DNA of 64,000 bases from Xanthomonas vesicatoria ATCC 35937. GTDB taxonomy: Bacteria > Pseudomonadota > Gammaproteobacteria > Xanthomonadales > Xanthomonadaceae. A program made the translations under genes and the position numbers. Within the stretch, counting starts at the first letter, position 1. Every line of letters starts with the position of its first letter. The stretch spans positions 4,526,001-4,590,000 of the forward strand of contig NZ_CP018725.1 of NCBI RefSeq assembly GCF_001908725.1. Direction: 5' to 3'. The notes beneath the pieces are model-generated. The model saw only the letters and a program-made list of their open reading frames with translations. It was not told where the DNA came from and made no database searches. Shown here in pieces: positions 21,538 to 28,418 of the stretch.

Positions 21538-22398
21538 TTAGGGAACAACAGCCATCTTCTCGAACTCGGCCGGCGAGCGATAGCCCAGCGCACTGTGCAA
21601 CCGCTGCCGGTTGTAGAACACTTCGATGTACTCGAACACTTTCCCGCGCGCTTCGTCGAGACTGGCGAAGCGCTCGTGGTGCGTCAGTTCCTGTTTGAGC
21701 GAACTGAAGAAGCTCTCCATCACCGCATTGTCGTAAGGCATGCCCTTGCGGCTCATGCTTGCGACCAGCCCAGCTTCTTGCAACTGCCGCTGATATGCAC
21801 CGCTGGTGTATTGCGTGCCCTGGTCACTATGGTGGATTGCGCCCTGCGCTGGCCGTCGGCGGTGCAGCGCCATGGCCAGCGCAGCGCTGGCCAACGCCTG
21901 ATCGGCCCGCTGGCCCATCGCCCAGCCCGCGATCTGCCGGCTGTGCATGTCTAGAACTGCCGCCAGGTACAACCAGCCCATCCGGGTCGGGATGAAGGTG
22001 ATGTCCGCCACCCACACCCGATCTGGCCCCGGACTGACGAACGGCCATGCCAGCCGGTTAGGCGCTACCGCCGCACGCTGGTATGTGCTGCGCGTGCGCA
22101 GATAGCGTTGTCGCCGTTTGGTGCGGATCGCATGTGCCTGCCGCAGGCGCCGCACCCGATGCCGGCCGCATGTCTCACCTTGCTGACGCAACGCGCGCCA
22201 CAGGCGCTCGCTGCCATACGCCTGGCGGGTTTGTGCGTGCAACTGCTCGATCCGCTGCAATAGCCGGGCATTCTCCTGTGCGCGTGGCCCCGGACGGCGA
22301 GCGCACCACGCGTAATAGCCGCTGGGCGACACGCCCAACGCATGGCAGAGCCAACGCACCCGGTAACCCCGCTGATCTCGGATCCAGGCGTACTTCAC
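21538..22398 (-). CDS. IS3-family transposase OrfB (DDE integrase domain)
   Basis: 286-residue catalytic half of the IS3 transposase. After an HTH-like region (QENARLLQRIEQLHAQTRQ, YGSERLWRALRQQG) the rve-type DDE core follows: WVADITFIPT (first Asp), IHHSDQGTQYTS (second Asp) and NAVMESFFSSLKQE (Glu), then YNRQRLHSALGYRSPAEFE. The GTG at 22398 overlaps the OrfA stop as GTGA. The OrfAB fusion is normally made by -1 slippage on an A-run; seven A's (minus strand) occur near 22430 in OrfA. Confidence 0.93.
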   Translation of the reverse strand: MKYAWIRDQRGYRVRWLCHALGVSPSGYYAWCARRPGPRAQENARLLQRIEQLHAQTRQAYGSERLWRALRQQGETCGRHRVRRLRQAHAIRTKRRQRYLRTRSTYQRAAVAPNRLAWPFVSPGPDRVWVADITFIPTRMGWLYLAAVLDMHSRQIAGWAMGQRADQALASAALAMALHRRRPAQGAIHHSDQGTQYTSGAYQRQLQEAGLVASMSRKGMPYDNAVMESFFSSLKQELTHHERFASLDEARGKVFEYIEVFYNRQRLHSALGYRSPAEFEKMAVVP

Positions 22399-22688
22399 GG
22401 TAGCTCCCGCGCAAAGTACGCCGCCGCTTTTTTTAGGATCTCGTTCTCTTGGCGCAGCCGCTCGTTCTCGCGCTGCAGCTTGGCCAGTTCATCCGGGTTG
22501 GCCTTGGGCCGGCCACTGCCGCCAAAGGCGCCAGCGCCCTTCGCATCGAGATCCGTGGCCCACTTGTAGAGCCGGTTGCGCGGGATGGCTAACTCCCGCG
22601 CGATCATGGCCGCTGGCCGATCTCCCGCCTTGAGCAACCGCACTGCTTCCCGCTTGAACTCCGCTGTAAACCGCTGCCGCTTCTGCAT
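22395..22688 (-). CDS. IS3-family transposase OrfA (HTH)
   Basis: 97-residue DNA-binding half of the transposase. It starts MQKRQRFTAEFKREAVRLLK, the typical IS3/IS911 HTH, then AIPRNRLYKWATDLDAKG and a leucine-zipper-like ELAKLQRENERLRQENEILK before KKAAAYFAREL. Overlaps OrfB by four bases; intact. Confidence 0.93.
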   Translation of the reverse strand: MQKRQRFTAEFKREAVRLLKAGDRPAAMIARELAIPRNRLYKWATDLDAKGAGAFGGSGRPKANPDELAKLQRENERLRQENEILKKAAAYFARELP

Positions 22689-22747
22689 CGAACACCTCCC
22701 TGCGAGGATTGTCCTCGCTTTCAGGTGTCCGAGTTATCAGGGGTGGC

Positions 22748-23974
22748 TCATGCCATGACTGGAGACGAAAGCCAACTGGTGACCGGTTGGGAAACGTCTC
22801 CAAGCGCGAACTGGTCATCCCCCATCGCGGCAAGCATCCTGGCCTCGTCGGATGGATAGACCCGGCCGTCGTGGTCATAGATGACAGCACCAAGGCCCGC
22901 ACCAGAAGGCGACCTGAGATCGACATATCCGTGACCGAACGAGGTGAAGAGCTGCGAGAGCAGCAGCGACGCATACGACTCTTCTAGCGCGTAACCGGAG
23001 CGGTTGACGGCCACCAAATGTTCAAAGGCTTGGGCATAGAATGCAAGGTAGTCCTCTGTGGAGTAGCCGGTTCGGCGGGCCGTCCGATTCGCAAACCCGT
23101 AAGGGCTAAGAGGCCTCAGCGAGATGGAGTGAAGTCCTAGCTTCCGATACTCATCGATGATCGCTTCTGGGACTTCCAAGCTCAGCTTGGTCAGCGTCGT
23201 CAGAGCCGACACCCCATCCTCCCCAAGCCAGCGCCGCCCCAGGTCGATGCCATTCAGGGTGCGACGATAGCTGTCACGGCCAGGTCGCGGGCGATTCGCG
23301 TTGTGGAGCCATTCCGGACCGTCTAAAGAGGTGGATAACTTAAAGCGGTGCTCTGCTAGAAATGCGATCTGGCTTTCGGTGAGGTCATGAAGCGTCGAAG
23401 CCAAGACGAATCGTAGGTCTCGCCGTTCGGAAACGTTGCGTTTGACGATGAGCTTCGTGATGCCCATGACTTGCTCAAAGTTGAGCAGGGGCTCCCCACC
23501 TTGGAACTCAATAGTGAGTTCTTGGCTAGGCCATTCGAAGAGTCGCTCGACCGCTTGCTCCGCATGCGAGCCAGCCATATCAAAAGCAGTGGCGGTTGTT
23601 GCTTGGCGGGACACTTGGCAATAACTACAGGTGTGGTGGCACCGCAAAGACACAACAAAAATATGAAGTGCCGGCCCGCCCACCGTGTAGGACTTCCGAG
23701 TGCGTATCTGACTCAGGAGTGGCGATAGGCTGCTGCGGTCGGTCTCCACGATCGCCAAGTGCCTAGCCTGTAGATCTGCGAGCAAAGGAGAGTCTGCAGA
23801 GAGCTCATGGGAGACAAACCGTTGAAGATCAGCCATATCCATGAGGAGCCAGTCGCCAGCCATTGATGACACGAACGCGCGGGTCTCATCCCACGGCAGG
23901 CGCCGAAATCGAAGGGGCAGCAACTTGTATGAGGATGCGTGGCCAAAGGCCTGCCTGGGCTTAAACCTCGACAT
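22748..23974 (-). CDS. hxsB: Radical SAM maturase HxsB-like, truncated by IS
   Basis: Radical SAM enzyme of the His-Xaa-Ser system, thought to modify a repeat peptide (HxsA) together with a second radical SAM protein (HxsC). 408 residues remain. The [4Fe-4S] site is SLRCHHTCSYC, a CX3CX2C motif at C112, C116 and C119; EFQGGEPLLNFEQV is the SAM-binding GGEP motif, and ASTLHDLTESQIAFLAEHRF is typical of SPASM-type maturases. The N-terminal region LLPLRFRRLPWDETRAFVSS and DWLLMD fit HxsB. The frame ends on a TGA (22748-22750) that belongs to the IS terminus, so the C-terminal SPASM part is cut off. The ATG overlaps the end of the hxsD frame. Probably inactive. Confidence 0.75.
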   Translation of the reverse strand: MSRFKPRQAFGHASSYKLLPLRFRRLPWDETRAFVSSMAGDWLLMDMADLQRFVSHELSADSPLLADLQARHLAIVETDRSSLSPLLSQIRTRKSYTVGGPALHIFVVSLRCHHTCSYCQVSRQATTATAFDMAGSHAEQAVERLFEWPSQELTIEFQGGEPLLNFEQVMGITKLIVKRNVSERRDLRFVLASTLHDLTESQIAFLAEHRFKLSTSLDGPEWLHNANRPRPGRDSYRRTLNGIDLGRRWLGEDGVSALTTLTKLSLEVPEAIIDEYRKLGLHSISLRPLSPYGFANRTARRTGYSTEDYLAFYAQAFEHLVAVNRSGYALEESYASLLLSQLFTSFGHGYVDLRSPSGAGLGAVIYDHDGRVYPSDEARMLAAMGDDQFALGDVSQPVTSWLSSPVMA

Positions 23975-24268
23975 TAGAACGCGTCAAAGGTCGAGCTTGG
24001 TTCAATGCGACACGGACTAATTCCTGCTGCAAGCCTTGCGTTTCATTCCGGACCAGCGCACGCAAAAGCTCATCGAGTAGATCACGAGAAAACTGAGCAT
24101 GAAGTCCGGGGCGACAGCAGCGTTGTCTTTGCTCGAAAAAGCGACCACGAGTGAGTTGCCCTCCATCCGCATTTCTACGTCGTAAATGCCCGTGTAGCGG
24201 TGAGCTGCTCGAGCCACCACTTCATCGCCGTATAGGCTGCGATCAACACAATAATGCGAGCGTTCCAT
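23961..24268 (-). pseudogene. hxsD: Frameshifted hxsD of the His-Xaa-Ser system
   Basis: The frame from ATG 24268 encodes VDRSLYGDEVVARAAHRYTG and VEMRMEGNSLVVAFSSKDNA, then runs into a stop at 24017 as an 83-residue protein with an atypical tail. Shifting by one base near 24100 restores a good HxsD C-terminus: AQFSRDLLDELLRALVRNET, then QGLQQELVRVALNQARPLT, ending at TAA 23961-23963 inside the start of hxsB. The native gene would thus be about 102 codons and translationally coupled to hxsB. One lost base at GACTTC/ATG explains it. Sequencing error or programmed shift cannot be ruled out. Confidence 0.7.
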
Positions 24269-24542
24269 TGCTCATCCCCCTTTGGATAAGCAACGTTATC
24301 CTCATGGCGCCTTTGGTTGCAAGTCGCTAGCAGCGCTGCCCTAGTTTTTATGAGCGGACTCAAGCGGTTTTGGGGCTAATCTAAGCAAGCGCTAGGGCAT
24401 TCGTTATCAGATTTTTTTAAAGAAGTGCGGCGTCCCCCCGTCCTGAGTAGCAGTCGGATTTTAAGGGCATCGCAACCACCGAGCCTTGATTTGAGCCTGA
24501 AGATGCTCTACATCGGTCTTCAAGGTCTACTGAGTTCCCACC

Positions 24543-24821
24543 ATGGTCAAAGCTCGCAACAAAGGTGATGAACGCCCGTCACTTATCGAGGCAGCGGGAG
24601 GTGATCTTCTGATGTCCAAGCAGATTGAGCCGCTTAAAGAAGAACAACTGGCGAAGCTTCGTCGACTTGCTACTTACGACGTCTCCACATACTCCGAGGC
24701 AAGGCCGCCGTTGGGTGTAACTACTGATGATGTCGTTAAGTGGATGAGTCACTGCGTTGCTTCCATTGTTTACAATGGAAGTAGGGATACGACGAACCGC
24801 TCAAACGTCAATCGAAATTGA
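24543..24821 (+). CDS. Hypothetical small protein
   Basis: 92-codon frame on the plus strand, divergent from hxsD. It is rich in charged residues (EPLKEEQLAKLRRLATYDVS) and has no signal peptide or membrane segment. No recognised domain. A second ATG at codon 24 (MSKQIEPLKEEQ) is a possible start. No clear Shine-Dalgarno precedes either, and a 22-bp perfect inverted repeat lies inside its 3' end, so coding status is uncertain. Confidence 0.35.
   Translation: MVKARNKGDERPSLIEAAGGDLLMSKQIEPLKEEQLAKLRRLATYDVSTYSEARPPLGVTTDDVVKWMSHCVASIVYNGSRDTTNRSNVNRN
24760..24781. repeat. Perfect 22-bp inverted repeat
   Basis: CTTCCATTGT / ACAATGGAAG with a TT centre. No T-tract follows in either direction, so an operator is more likely than a terminator. 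Confidence 0.6.
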
Positions 24822-25128
24822 ACAGCTTTTTATTTCCTGATGCAAACTCCAGGGACGACCAAGTGGAGTTCTTCCTTGGCTTGCGGATCCGATCTATTTC
24901 GTTTGACAGAACCTATGCGCAGCAAGGGTTTTAAGGGGATAGTTGTTCGCGGTTGCGTAGTCAAAATCATACTGTTTAAAAATTTGGAGACCAATGAGAA
25001 CTAAAAACAAACTAACTTATAGATGAACAAAAAATAAACTTTAGTTTTTTTATGTTAGATTAACTTGACAGAAATGAAGACATGCCTCCAGATTCATCCC
25101 GCGTGGCCCATCAATCAGGAGTCAAGTT
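24822..25128. other. AT-rich non-coding region in the island
   Basis: About 300 bases, unusually AT-rich for this genome, with runs of A and T at 24970-25050, a small dyad AAACTTTAGTTT (25036-25047) and TTGACA at 25065-25070. It precedes a short gene with a good ribosome binding site and may hold its promoter. Confidence 0.4.
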
Positions 25129-25260
25129 ATGCCCATCAAGCCTGGCCCGAAGCCGATCGCCCCATCAACCGGTAAGCCTGATCAACGTCGACGCGACAAC
25201 AAAGATACGCCTGGAAACACGCCCGATCTCAAGCCACATAAACACAAAAAAGGAAGCTAA
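25129..25260 (+). CDS. Hypothetical 43-residue basic Pro/Lys-rich peptide
   Basis: Short frame starting ATG at 25129, with AGGAG seven bases before the start (25118-25122). The peptide begins MPIKPGPKPIAPSTGKPDQ and ends DLKPHKHKKGS; it is strongly basic, Pro-rich and lacks hydrophobic segments, so it is likely disordered. A hairpin terminator begins 13 bases after the stop. Ribosome binding site plus terminator argue for a real gene. I do not recognise a family. It lies a kilobase from a radical-SAM maturase, but has no His-Xaa-Ser repeats, so a substrate role is speculation. Confidence 0.5.
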   Translation: MPIKPGPKPIAPSTGKPDQRRRDNKDTPGNTPDLKPHKHKKGS

Positions 25261-25272
25261 GGCTTGGCAGTG

Positions 25273-25298
25273 GGGAGGGGCTATCCATGTCCCCTCCC
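25273..25298 (+). terminator. Terminator-like hairpin after the 43-residue gene
   Basis: Perfect 8-bp stem GGGAGGGG / CCCCTCCC with a ten-base loop, followed by TCTTGTT. Confidence 0.5.
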
Positions 25299-25392
25299 TC
25301 TTGTTAGGACCAGTCAACTGGCTAGGCTCTTTGTCCAGAAAACACTAAAGCGATGTGTTAGCTGGGTCTTGCTCACGGGTAGATGTGCGACT

Positions 25393-25596
25393 CTATCTGG
25401 GAGCCCACGACCATCGGCTGCGTCCATCTAGTCGAATGAACGCATCATCGGGGTGAAGGAAGACATTCTCGATTTGGATTGGCTCCAGGTTGAGCCTGCT
25501 GTAGTCTTCGAATCGAATTGACGAATCTTCTAGCTCATAGCCTTGGTTAGCCAGAACTACTCGATAAGCCGCGGCCAGTCCGAAGGTGTTCCGCAA
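25393..25596 (-). CDS. Hypothetical protein or fragment
   Basis: 67-codon frame starting from TTG at 25596. It contains YRVVLANQGYELEDSSIRFE and PIQIENVFLHPDDAFIRLDG, acidic with a plausible globular composition, and ends WSWAPR. No recognised domain, no good ribosome binding site. It could be the C-terminal remnant of a larger gene. Confidence 0.3.
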   Translation of the reverse strand: MRNTFGLAAAYRVVLANQGYELEDSSIRFEDYSRLNLEPIQIENVFLHPDDAFIRLDGRSRWSWAPR

Positions 25597-25757
25597 CTAG
25601 GTATCCGAGACCTGTGACCCGCCTAAGGCGGGCCTGCTGATGGAGCGCAGCTCCCAGGATTTAGGATGACGCTGCCGATTTTTTCTTTGCCTGAAATGGC
25701 CTGCATTCGGCGGCTAAAGGTAAGCTGTGCACCCTCTCCGACACCCGAGTGTGGGCC

Positions 25758-26450
25758 ATGGATTCTCTTCGCCAAGGACGCTGCATCGCCAAAGCCCTTT
25801 CAACAGGCGCTTTGCTGTTGGGATTGGCCGCGTGCGCGGAACCTTCAAACGCCCATCAGGAGAAAACAATGCAGGATGTAAGCTCCGCTGACCTTAAGCG
25901 CGAACAGGACAGGGTTGCCGCCATCTCGGATGCTGCGCTTCCCCCTGGCTCATCACCTATGATGACGTGGAATGGCTACCCTGCTTTGCGGCCAGGTCCT
26001 GAGCTTTCTCCTCACCAGCTGCTGGAGCAAATCCAGGCACTGGCCAAGGCCATTCACAGTTACAGCGATTCCGACCCAAGCAGGGTAGAACGAGTGCTGG
26101 GGCTTGTATTGCCGCCCGACGCAAAGCAAGAGCGCAAAGGAGTGTCGGGGCGTGTCGGCAAGGGAAGCTATTCTTGGGCAGTCTGGAAGCCGTATCCGGA
26201 GAGCCCTGGCCATACCGTCGAGCTAACTTTAACGAGAGACGCCTGCTTGGTTTACGACGCTATCAGAGGCCCGCTGGAAGCCAGTGGCTTCCACGTTTAC
26301 GTGCCCACCTTCGGCGACGACCAGCGGATCTCGTTTGACAAGGCCGTGGGTCCGTCCCTGGGCCTGTTCATCGCGGTGACGCCGGACCGTCGGGAATCGC
26401 CAACGTGCGCCACCGTGGTGAGCTTCGAGCTGGACCGCCGCGATGCTTGA
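25758..26450 (+). CDS. Putative immunity lipoprotein (X-Tfi-like)
   Basis: 230-residue lipoprotein: basic start MDSLRQGRCIAKALS, hydrophobic core, then the lipobox LGLAAC with the lipidated Cys at about residue 26, so it should sit in the periplasmic face of a membrane. The mature part has no domain I recognise. Its stop overlaps the start of the next gene, which encodes a probable T4SS-delivered toxin, by eight bases. In Xanthomonas T4SS killing systems the immunity proteins (X-Tfi) are typically periplasmic lipoproteins encoded beside the effector, so an immunity role is inferred from position and localisation. A GTG nine bases upstream is an alternative start. Confidence 0.65.
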   Translation: MDSLRQGRCIAKALSTGALLLGLAACAEPSNAHQEKTMQDVSSADLKREQDRVAAISDAALPPGSSPMMTWNGYPALRPGPELSPHQLLEQIQALAKAIHSYSDSDPSRVERVLGLVLPPDAKQERKGVSGRVGKGSYSWAVWKPYPESPGHTVELTLTRDACLVYDAIRGPLEASGFHVYVPTFGDDQRISFDKAVGPSLGLFIAVTPDRRESPTCATVVSFELDRRDA

Positions 26451-27864
26451 CCCCCGCATTGAGCGCATGCTCCAGGAAACCGAACGTCGGTCGGCCTTGC
26501 CCCCGTGGGCCGCTCAAAATCTTCGGGAGGCGGTTGAGTCCTCACCCTATCTGGTTGAGGTCATGACCAAGGCCATTGAACACGGCGATCTGAAGCACAT
26601 CACCGTGTCAAAGACCCCCAACGAGGGGGGGCACTACAGCCACGACACGCGATCTATCAGCATCAACGCCGATATCTTTTTAAGGTCGAGGCCTGAAGAG
26701 CGCGTGGATCAGCTTACCGGCGTTCTGGGGCATGAAACCGGTCACGCCTTGATGGCCCGATCCAACGAAATCAGCACATACAAGCTGTCCTACCGAATCG
26801 ACGAGGCGCTGAAAGAGGGTGCGCGCTACGGAGACGCCAACGTCGATGTCACTCCATTCGCAAAGGACTACATCCAGGCATCGCGTGAGAACGAAGCGTT
26901 CGCCGAACTGGTCTCAATGAATTCGGTCGCGAGCCGCGTCAAGCACCAGCGCCCCAATGCGAGTGAGGCCTACTTGCTGCGGCGGATGGATCCCACCACC
27001 CCCTGCGTGACCAACGGCCAATTAGAGCCGGGTATACGATTGGACAAGGATGGCATCCAGCATACGGACAACCGCATCGACAGCTCGGCGGTAAAATCCG
27101 TGGCGATTTGTCAGTTCGATCAGTCCGGCAAAAGCCTGGGCGCGTTAGGGCAGTCCGACTACAACGCCTTTTACTTGTCTTACGTCGTGTCCGCCGGAGC
27201 CGCCGTGTCCCGTGGCTTGGACCGGGCTTCCAGCCAGTCGATTCCGAGCCTGGGCCTCAACCTAAAAGAGCTCGGCAGCTCAGCGGAAGAAATCCAAGCG
27301 GCAGGAGTGTCCTTGGGTGGACAGGGCAAAGCCTTCGGGTTCGCCGATACCTCCGATGGACAGCTAAGGCCTGCGGAAGTGAGGCAGGTCGGAAAAGGGG
27401 GCGCCGGCCAACCGGACCTTGCACCCCAAGCCGTCTCCCGCGACCAAGTCGTGCTGGCCGACAACCCGGTGCACCCCGACCATCAGACCTATTCCCGCAT
27501 CCACGACTGGGTCAAAGGCACGGGCAACTCGAACGAAGAAGAGACCAGGAACGTCTCGGCTGCGCTTTACAAGCAGCAGGTGGACGATCCGTTGCTCAAG
27601 CGAGTGGACAGGGTCACGGGAGGATTAGGGAACGATGGCGCTCAGAACGTCGTTGCGATCTATGCCCCGCACGGGGTGGACAAAGCGCCGCAGTTCCATG
27701 CCCACGTGGACGGCCGCGTAGCTGCTCAGGAGCCGTCCCAGCAGAACCTTCAGCAGGCAGAAACCATCAAGCAGGACCAGGTGCGTCAGCAGCAGATGGA
27801 ACAGACCCAGCAACAGACGGCTCAGCAGGAACAAGGACCGCGGATGACGATGAGCGGTCCTTGA
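26443..27864 (+). CDS. Putative T4SS antibacterial effector, HExxH metallopeptidase with XVIPCD
   Basis: 473-residue protein in two parts. The N-terminal half has HETGH at residues 97-101, a zinc-metallopeptidase HExxH motif preceded by VDQLTGVLG, and a downstream ENEAFAEL (149-156) that could give the third, Glu, ligand. The C-terminal part from about 335 resembles the Xanthomonas VirD4-interacting conserved domain: VVLADNPVHPDHQTYSRIHD, a helical middle, LKRVDRVTGGLG, VVAIYAPHG, and a long Gln-rich tail (QQQMEQTQQQTAQQEQ). XVIPCD is the signal that sends toxins through the X-T4SS into rival bacteria. No signal peptide, as expected. The domain call is from pattern memory. A hairpin (AAGGACCGC/GCGGTCCTT) spans the stop codon. 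The upstream lipoprotein would be its immunity partner. Confidence 0.72.
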   Translation: MLDPRIERMLQETERRSALPPWAAQNLREAVESSPYLVEVMTKAIEHGDLKHITVSKTPNEGGHYSHDTRSISINADIFLRSRPEERVDQLTGVLGHETGHALMARSNEISTYKLSYRIDEALKEGARYGDANVDVTPFAKDYIQASRENEAFAELVSMNSVASRVKHQRPNASEAYLLRRMDPTTPCVTNGQLEPGIRLDKDGIQHTDNRIDSSAVKSVAICQFDQSGKSLGALGQSDYNAFYLSYVVSAGAAVSRGLDRASSQSIPSLGLNLKELGSSAEEIQAAGVSLGGQGKAFGFADTSDGQLRPAEVRQVGKGGAGQPDLAPQAVSRDQVVLADNPVHPDHQTYSRIHDWVKGTGNSNEEETRNVSAALYKQQVDDPLLKRVDRVTGGLGNDGAQNVVAIYAPHGVDKAPQFHAHVDGRVAAQEPSQQNLQQAETIKQDQVRQQQMEQTQQQTAQQEQGPRMTMSGP

Positions 27865-27903
27865 GAGCGCCCGCTGTTGAAGCTTGCTTGATGGGTTATC
27901 GAG

Positions 27904-28158
27904 TCAGTGCAGCGAGACCGCCCCGCCCTTCATATGGCTGATAAGCAAAGCCTTAAGCTCCGAGTCCTCCAGCATGTGCGCGCCGGTTGAAACGACGAGG
28001 TCCGCCACGCGTCGCCGTCGTTTCATCTCCTCACGCCTTGCGGCTTCCTTTATTTTCGCTTCGCGGCGCTGATTAGCTAAAAGCTCCTTCGCTTGCAACT
28101 GGGCCAGCCGTTCCGTGGCTCGAGCGATGCGGTCGTGGTAGTGGCTAGTGGCAGTCAT
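27904..28158 (-). CDS. Small TraD/MobC-like accessory protein
   Basis: 84-residue, highly charged helical protein starting MTATSHYHDRIARATERLAQ, with a long basic stretch (NQRREAKIKEAARREEMKRRRR) and VADLVVSTGAHMLEDSELKA. The ATG at 28158 has CAGGAG seven bases upstream. It is divergent from the relaxase gene across the oriT-like region, exactly where MOBQ-type elements carry a small accessory protein (TraD or MobC-like), which is the basis for the call. DNA binding or relaxosome assembly is inferred, not shown. Confidence 0.6.
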   Translation of the reverse strand: MTATSHYHDRIARATERLAQLQAKELLANQRREAKIKEAARREEMKRRRRVADLVVSTGAHMLEDSELKALLISHMKGGAVSLH

Positions 28159-28315
28159 GCGTTTCTCCTGTGGTCCAGTCTTTGAGTCAATCACGGAAAA
28201 GCACATCGTCAAGTTTCGAGCAGCTTCGAAAAATCGGAGCACTCAAAAGTCGTTCGACACTGAAAAACAAGGCTTGAAAGAAATAAGCAAGAGCGCACTG
28301 ATGCAATGTCTTCGA

Positions 28316-28375
28316 CATAGCGCGCGCAAAGGGCTCCGCCCCTTGGACCCCAAGCGCGGAGCGCTTGCGAAAATC
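28316..28375. other. Candidate origin of transfer (oriT)
   Basis: The 260-bp gap between the divergent accessory and relaxase genes holds GC-rich dyads in an otherwise AT-rich stretch: AAGGGCTCCGCCCCTT (28329-28344) and AAGCGCGGAGCGCTT (28352-28366). On the minus strand the first reads TCCAAGGGGCGGA, resembling the CCAAGGGCGC nick region of Ti/RSF1010-type (MOBQ) origins. Position between mob genes supports oriT. Confidence 0.5.
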
Positions 28376-28418
28376 AAAAGCCACGGCATAAAGAGAGCAA
28401 CCTCATCCGGAGTTCTCC

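Larger units (their letters stand above)
21507..22750 (-). mobile_element. IS3-family insertion sequence
   Basis: 1,244-bp element with two overlapping transposase frames on the minus strand. Its terminal inverted repeats read TGAGCCACCCC-C-GAT-TT-CTCGGACA on the left and TGAGCCACCCC-T-GAT-AA-CTCGGACA on the right, so 22 of the first 25 bases match. The ends have the TG...CA form of IS3 elements. The flanking bases (GGAC on the left, TGCC on the right) show no 3-4 bp target duplication. Confidence 0.92.

Noticed and set aside
25129..25260. Idea that the 43-residue peptide is the HxsA substrate of the radical SAM enzyme
   Set aside because: It has no His-Xaa-Ser repeats and no signal peptide, and lies apart from the hxs genes.
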